Shown: one piece after another, positions 60,838-64,000 of the stretch | How the letters are laid out: every line of letters begins with the position of its first letter | Numbering within the stretch: position 1 is the stretch's first letter | NCBI RefSeq assembly: GCF_900167165.1 | Contig: NZ_FUXM01000007.1 | Location: 1-64,000 of the forward strand | Length of the DNA: 64,000 nucleotides | Origin: Carboxydocella sporoproducens DSM 16521 | Lineage (GTDB): Bacteria; Bacillota; GCA-003054495; Carboxydocellales; Carboxydocellaceae | Direction of reading: 5' to 3' | Made by a program: the position numbers and the translations under genes | The notes under the pieces: generated by a model | Databases searched by the model: none | The model's input: the letters and a program-made list of their open reading frames with translations, nothing else | What the model was told of the DNA's origin: nothing

Positions 60838-62010
60838 ATGGCAATATTTAAACGGGCAATCCTGATCGTACTGGACAGTGCGGGTATTGGCGCCCTGCCG
60901 GATGCCGACAGGTATGGCGATGCCGGGGCTGATACCCTGGGCCATATTTCCGAAAGGGTAGGAGGATTGAAAGTCCCCAACCTGATTCAGCTAGGGCTAG
61001 CCAATATCCGGCCTTTTCCCCACCTGCAACCGATCAGCAATCCCAGGGGAGCTTATGGTCGCTGTGCCGAGATGTCCAATGGCAAGGATACCACCACTGG
61101 CCACTGGGAGATGGCTGGCATCATTCTGGAGAAGGCTTTTCGCACTTATCCCCAGGGATTCCCACCGGAAATTATTGCTGAATTTGAACGGCGGATCGGC
61201 CGCAAGACCCTGGGCAATGTGGTTGCTTCCGGGACAGTGATTATTGAACAGCTGGGCGAAGAACACATGCGTACCGGCTATCCTATTGTATATACTTCGG
61301 CTGATAGCGTTTTCCAGATTGCCGCTCACGAAGAGGTTATACCTATCGAGGAGCTTTACCGCATGTGCCAAATCGCCCGGGAACTACTGGTTGGCGATCA
61401 TGCCGTAGGGCGGGTAATAGCACGGCCCTTTATCGGGCAACCGGGAGCCTTTAAGCGGACTGAGCGGCGTCATGACTATTCCCTGCAGCCCCCCAAAACC
61501 ATGTTGCTGGATAAAATCAAGGCACTGGGTTTGGAAGTAATGGCAGTGGGAAAAATTAAAGATATCTATGATGGCCGGGGTGTGACCCAGCATAAACTCA
61601 CCAAATCCAATATGGATGCTGTGGACAAAACGCTGGAATTCATGGACCAGGGCGACCAGGGCTTGATTTTTGCCAACCTGGTGGATTTTGACTCCCTCTA
61701 TGGCCATCGCAATGATGTAGAAGGTTATGCCCGGGCTTTAAGCGAATTTGACCAGCGCTTGCCGGAAATCATGGGACGGATGGGCAATGATGACCTGTTA
61801 ATTATTACGGCAGATCACGGCTGTGATCCTACTGATGCCAGTACAGATCACTCCAGGGAGTATACTCCCCTCCTGGTTTATAGCCCCCGCTATCAGGGGG
61901 GCGTAAACCTGGGGACCAGGTCAACTTTTGCCGATATCGGGCAAACCATTGCCCGGGCCCTGGGCACGGAAATCGAAGTCGGCACCTCTTTTCTGGCAGA
62001 ACTAAAATAG
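60838..62010 (+). CDS. deoB: Phosphopentomutase
   Basis: This 390-residue alkaline-phosphatase-superfamily enzyme interconverts (deoxy)ribose 1- and 5-phosphate. Markers are [39 protein letters not shown] and [20 protein letters not shown] precedes ATG 60838. It opens the nucleoside salvage operon and feeds DeoC. Confidence 0.96.
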   Translation: MAIFKRAILIVLDSAGIGALPDADRYGDAGADTLGHISERVGGLKVPNLIQLGLANIRPFPHLQPISNPRGAYGRCAEMSNGKDTTTGHWEMAGIILEKAFRTYPQGFPPEIIAEFERRIGRKTLGNVVASGTVIIEQLGEEHMRTGYPIVYTSADSVFQIAAHEEVIPIEELYRMCQIARELLVGDHAVGRVIARPFIGQPGAFKRTERRHDYSLQPPKTMLLDKIKALGLEVMAVGKIKDIYDGRGVTQHKLTKSNMDAVDKTLEFMDQGDQGLIFANLVDFDSLYGHRNDVEGYARALSEFDQRLPEIMGRMGNDDLLIITADHGCDPTDASTDHSREYTPLLVYSPRYQGGVNLGTRSTFADIGQTIARALGTEIEVGTSFLAELK

Positions 62011-62023
62011 GGGAGGTTAAAGC

Positions 62024-62848
62024 ATGGAACGAGCCTGGAAAGTCAAATTGACTGAAGCTGTGGAGTACATTCGCCGTCACACCGATTACCTGCCGGAAAT
62101 TGCCTTGATCCTGGGATCCGGACTGGGGGCTCTGGCGGAGGAAATCGAGGAGGCAGTGACCATTCCCTACCGGGAGCTCCCTCATTTCCCGGTATCCACT
62201 GTGGAAGGTCATGCCGGTCGTCTGGTGCTGGGCAAGCTGAAAGGCAAAACGGTAGTGGCTATGCAGGGAAGATTTCATTATTATGAAGGTTACAGCATGG
62301 GAGAAGTCACCTTCCCGGTACGGGTCATGAAGCTACTGGGGGCACGCCAGCTGTTCGTTACCAATGCGGCCGGTGGTATCAACCGGGAGTTTAAACCGGG
62401 AGACCTGATGTTGATAACCGACCATATTAATTTGATGGGCAGCAACCCTCTGATTGGACCTAACTGGGATGATTTTGGCCCCCGTTTTCCGGACATGAGT
62501 GCTGCTTACAGTGCCCGTCTCCAGGAAATCGCAGACCGGGTAGCAGCCAGCCAGGGTTTTAAGCTGCAGCGAGGGGTTTATGCCGCCATGACCGGGCCTT
62601 CTTATGAAACCCCGGCCGAAATCCGTTATCTGGCCAAAATCGGTGCTGATGCGGTGGGGATGTCCACTGTACCTGAAGTTATTGTAGCCAATCACAGCGG
62701 CATGGAAGTGCTGGGTATTTCCTGTATCACCAATATGGCGGCCGGAATTTTGCCGGAGAAACTGGACCACAGTGAAGTAATGGAAACTGCTGAAAGAATT
62801 AAAAAGCAATTTTTAGCGCTGGTAAAGGGGATAGTGGAGTTATGTTAG
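62024..62848 (+). CDS. punA: Purine-nucleoside phosphorylase, guanosine/inosine type
   Basis: This 274-residue trimeric-type PNP has LGSGLGALAEEIE, GHAGRLVLG, GRFHYYEGY, and the base-binding residues Glu195 in GPSYETPAE and Asn237 in ITNMAAG. These correspond to human PNP Glu201 and Asn243, which favour 6-oxopurines. It overlaps the next gene, a paralogue, by 7 bases. Confidence 0.94.
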   Translation: MERAWKVKLTEAVEYIRRHTDYLPEIALILGSGLGALAEEIEEAVTIPYRELPHFPVSTVEGHAGRLVLGKLKGKTVVAMQGRFHYYEGYSMGEVTFPVRVMKLLGARQLFVTNAAGGINREFKPGDLMLITDHINLMGSNPLIGPNWDDFGPRFPDMSAAYSARLQEIADRVAASQGFKLQRGVYAAMTGPSYETPAEIRYLAKIGADAVGMSTVPEVIVANHSGMEVLGISCITNMAAGILPEKLDHSEVMETAERIKKQFLALVKGIVELC

Positions 62849-63669
62849 AATTAAGGGAAAAAATTAAGGATGCAGCAAGCTATATTAAAAAAGCACTGGC
62901 TGGCCGGGAGCTGCCCCAAATCGGTCTGGTGCTGGGGTCCGGTCTGGGCTCACTGGCAGAGGAGATTGAGGAAACGGTAATTCTGGATTATGCCGAAATC
63001 CCCCATTTCCCGGTTTCCACTGTGGCAGGCCATGCTGGCCGCCTGGTTATCGGCTTGCTCTCTGGCAAACGGGTTATGGCCATGCAGGGACGCTTTCACT
63101 ACTATGAAGGTTATAGCTTGCAGGAAGTAACCTTTCCCATTCGCGTTATGCAGGCCCTGGGGATAAAAGAGCTGATAGTTACCAATGCCTGCGGAGGGAT
63201 GAATCCCACTTTTGCTCCCGGGGACTTGATGTTAATTTCTGACCATATTAATTTCATTGGCAGCAATCCCTTGATTGGCCCCAATCTGGAGGAATTTGGG
63301 CCCCGGTTCCCTGATATGAGTGAAGCCTACAGCCGCCGTTTGCGTGCCCTTGCCCGCCAGGTGGCCGAGGAACAGGGAGTAAAATTGCAGGAAGGGGTAT
63401 ATGTGCCGGTCAGCGGGCCTAATTACTGTACCCCGGCAGAACTGATTTTCCTGCGCCAGATCGGCGGCGACGCGGTGGGCATGTCCACAGTCCCGGAAGT
63501 GATTGTTGCTAACCATGGGGGCATGGAGGTACTGGGAATAGCCTGTGTCACCGATATGGCGATAGGAGAACACCTGGAAAAGCTGGAGCATGAGCAGGTA
63601 GTTGCGGTGGCGGAACAGGCCCGGCCCCGTTTCATTCAATTGATCAAGGGAATTCTGGCAGCGATGTAA
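62842..63669 (+). CDS. Second purine-nucleoside phosphorylase with altered base-binding residues
   Basis: This 275-residue paralogue shows high similarity to the preceding gene throughout ([34 protein letters not shown]). At the purine site it has Cys196 (GPNYCTPAE) in place of Glu and Asp238 (VTDMAIG) in place of Asn. An Asn-to-Asp change at this place allows adenosine use in human PNP and resembles methylthioadenosine phosphorylase. The overlap and order suggest tandem duplication followed by a change of substrate range. Confidence 0.88.
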   Translation: MLELREKIKDAASYIKKALAGRELPQIGLVLGSGLGSLAEEIEETVILDYAEIPHFPVSTVAGHAGRLVIGLLSGKRVMAMQGRFHYYEGYSLQEVTFPIRVMQALGIKELIVTNACGGMNPTFAPGDLMLISDHINFIGSNPLIGPNLEEFGPRFPDMSEAYSRRLRALARQVAEEQGVKLQEGVYVPVSGPNYCTPAELIFLRQIGGDAVGMSTVPEVIVANHGGMEVLGIACVTDMAIGEHLEKLEHEQVVAVAEQARPRFIQLIKGILAAM

Positions 63670-63681
63670 GGAGGAAAGGGC

Positions 63682-64000
63682 ATGCGCGCATATGATATTA
63701 TCCGCAAAAAACGGGATGGCGGCGAATTGAGCCAGACGGAAATAGAATTCATGGTCCAGGGCTATACCAGCAATGAAATTCCCGATTACCAGATGGCCGC
63801 CTGGGCCATGGCTGTCTTCCTGCGGGGGATGAATGCCAGGGAAACAGCGGATTTGACCATGGCTATGGTCCGTTCTGGCGATCAGGTGGACCTAAGTGGC
63901 ATTGCCGGGATCAAGGTAGATAAGCATTCCACCGGTGGCGTCGGGGATACCACCACCCTGGTGCTGGCTCCTCTGGTAGCAGCAGCCGGGGCACCGGTAG
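63682..64000 (+). CDS. pdp: Pyrimidine-nucleoside phosphorylase (partial, runs off the window)
   Basis: The first 106 residues are present. [28 protein letters not shown], then [17 protein letters not shown] and [15 protein letters not shown] (phosphate-binding motif) identify it. It phosphorolyses uridine, deoxyuridine or thymidine. AAGGAGGAAAG precedes ATG 63682. The gene is cut by the window end. Confidence 0.92.
   Translation, partial: MRAYDIIRKKRDGGELSQTEIEFMVQGYTSNEIPDYQMAAWAMAVFLRGMNARETADLTMAMVRSGDQVDLSGIAGIKVDKHSTGGVGDTTTLVLAPLVAAAGAPV

Noticed and set aside
1-64000. tRNA, rRNA, CRISPR array, prophage or intact insertion sequence
   Set aside because: I saw no cloverleaf, rRNA motif, regularly spaced repeat, transposase or integrase in reading both strands; a tool-based scan would be needed to exclude small elements.

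Overview
The window looks like the chromosome of a spore-forming, anaerobic Clostridia-type Firmicute of roughly 50% GC. It carries sporulation genes (yqfC, yqfD, sleB, ypeB, spoIVB, spo0A, spoIIM), Shine-Dalgarno sites close to AGGAGG, frequent TTG and GTG starts, a T-box and heterotetrameric GlyQS. Anaerobic traits are a 2-oxoacid:ferredoxin oxidoreductase and a FolD/FchA pair of the methyl branch of one-carbon metabolism. Relatives of Carboxydocella or Desulfotomaculum are plausible, but the genus cannot be fixed from sequence reading alone. No rRNA, tRNA, CRISPR array or intact transposon was seen.

Region 1 (1-24160) is the conserved Firmicutes block prmA-rsmE-mtaB-HIT-rpsU-yqeY-nfeD-floA-yqfC-yqfD-phoH-pgpH-ybeY-dgkA-cdd-era-recO. 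It covers translation and RNA maintenance, membrane organisation, c-di-AMP turnover and sporulation. Two accessory insertions break it. The first (about 4480-8660) has a group II intron remnant, an AT-rich secreted amidase pair, an OFA-type transporter and a HepT/MntA toxin-antitoxin. The second (9215-12568) has a TetR regulator and a fused FAD/Fe-S oxidase. deoC and a DUF2889 gene sit between era and recO.

Region 2 (24160-36830) has the T-box-controlled glyQS operon, a VapBC-like pair, a DUF438 hemerythrin/PAS protein, a chemoreceptor, folD-fchA, a small reverse-strand Fe-S operon, and the run mazF-like/nadK/mnmM/argR/recN.

Region 3 (36830-46620) has the sporulation cluster sleB-ypeB-spoIVB-spo0A and the steA/steB-like/glycosyltransferase/MraY-like envelope cluster.

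Region 4 (46620-55860) is a branched-chain amino acid catabolic operon: a sigma-54 activator, a clear -24/-12 promoter with tandem upstream dyads, buk, ptb, bcd, a degenerate Buk-like protein, a P-loop ATPase and a four-subunit VOR-type ferredoxin oxidoreductase. Together these would deaminate branched-chain amino acids, oxidise the keto acids with ferredoxin, and conserve energy through acyl-phosphate.

Region 5 (55860-64000) has an M20 peptidase, DUF3866, an EndoQ-like nuclease, a ComB-like protein, spoIIM, and a nucleoside salvage operon deoB-PNP-PNP-pdp cut by the window end.

The most interesting signal is regulatory. yqfC and spoIIM have SigE-like promoters of the same geometry, and in both the promoter spacer is complementary to the ribosome binding site just downstream. 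Read-through RNA would therefore fold the RBS away, while RNA started at the SigE promoter would not.
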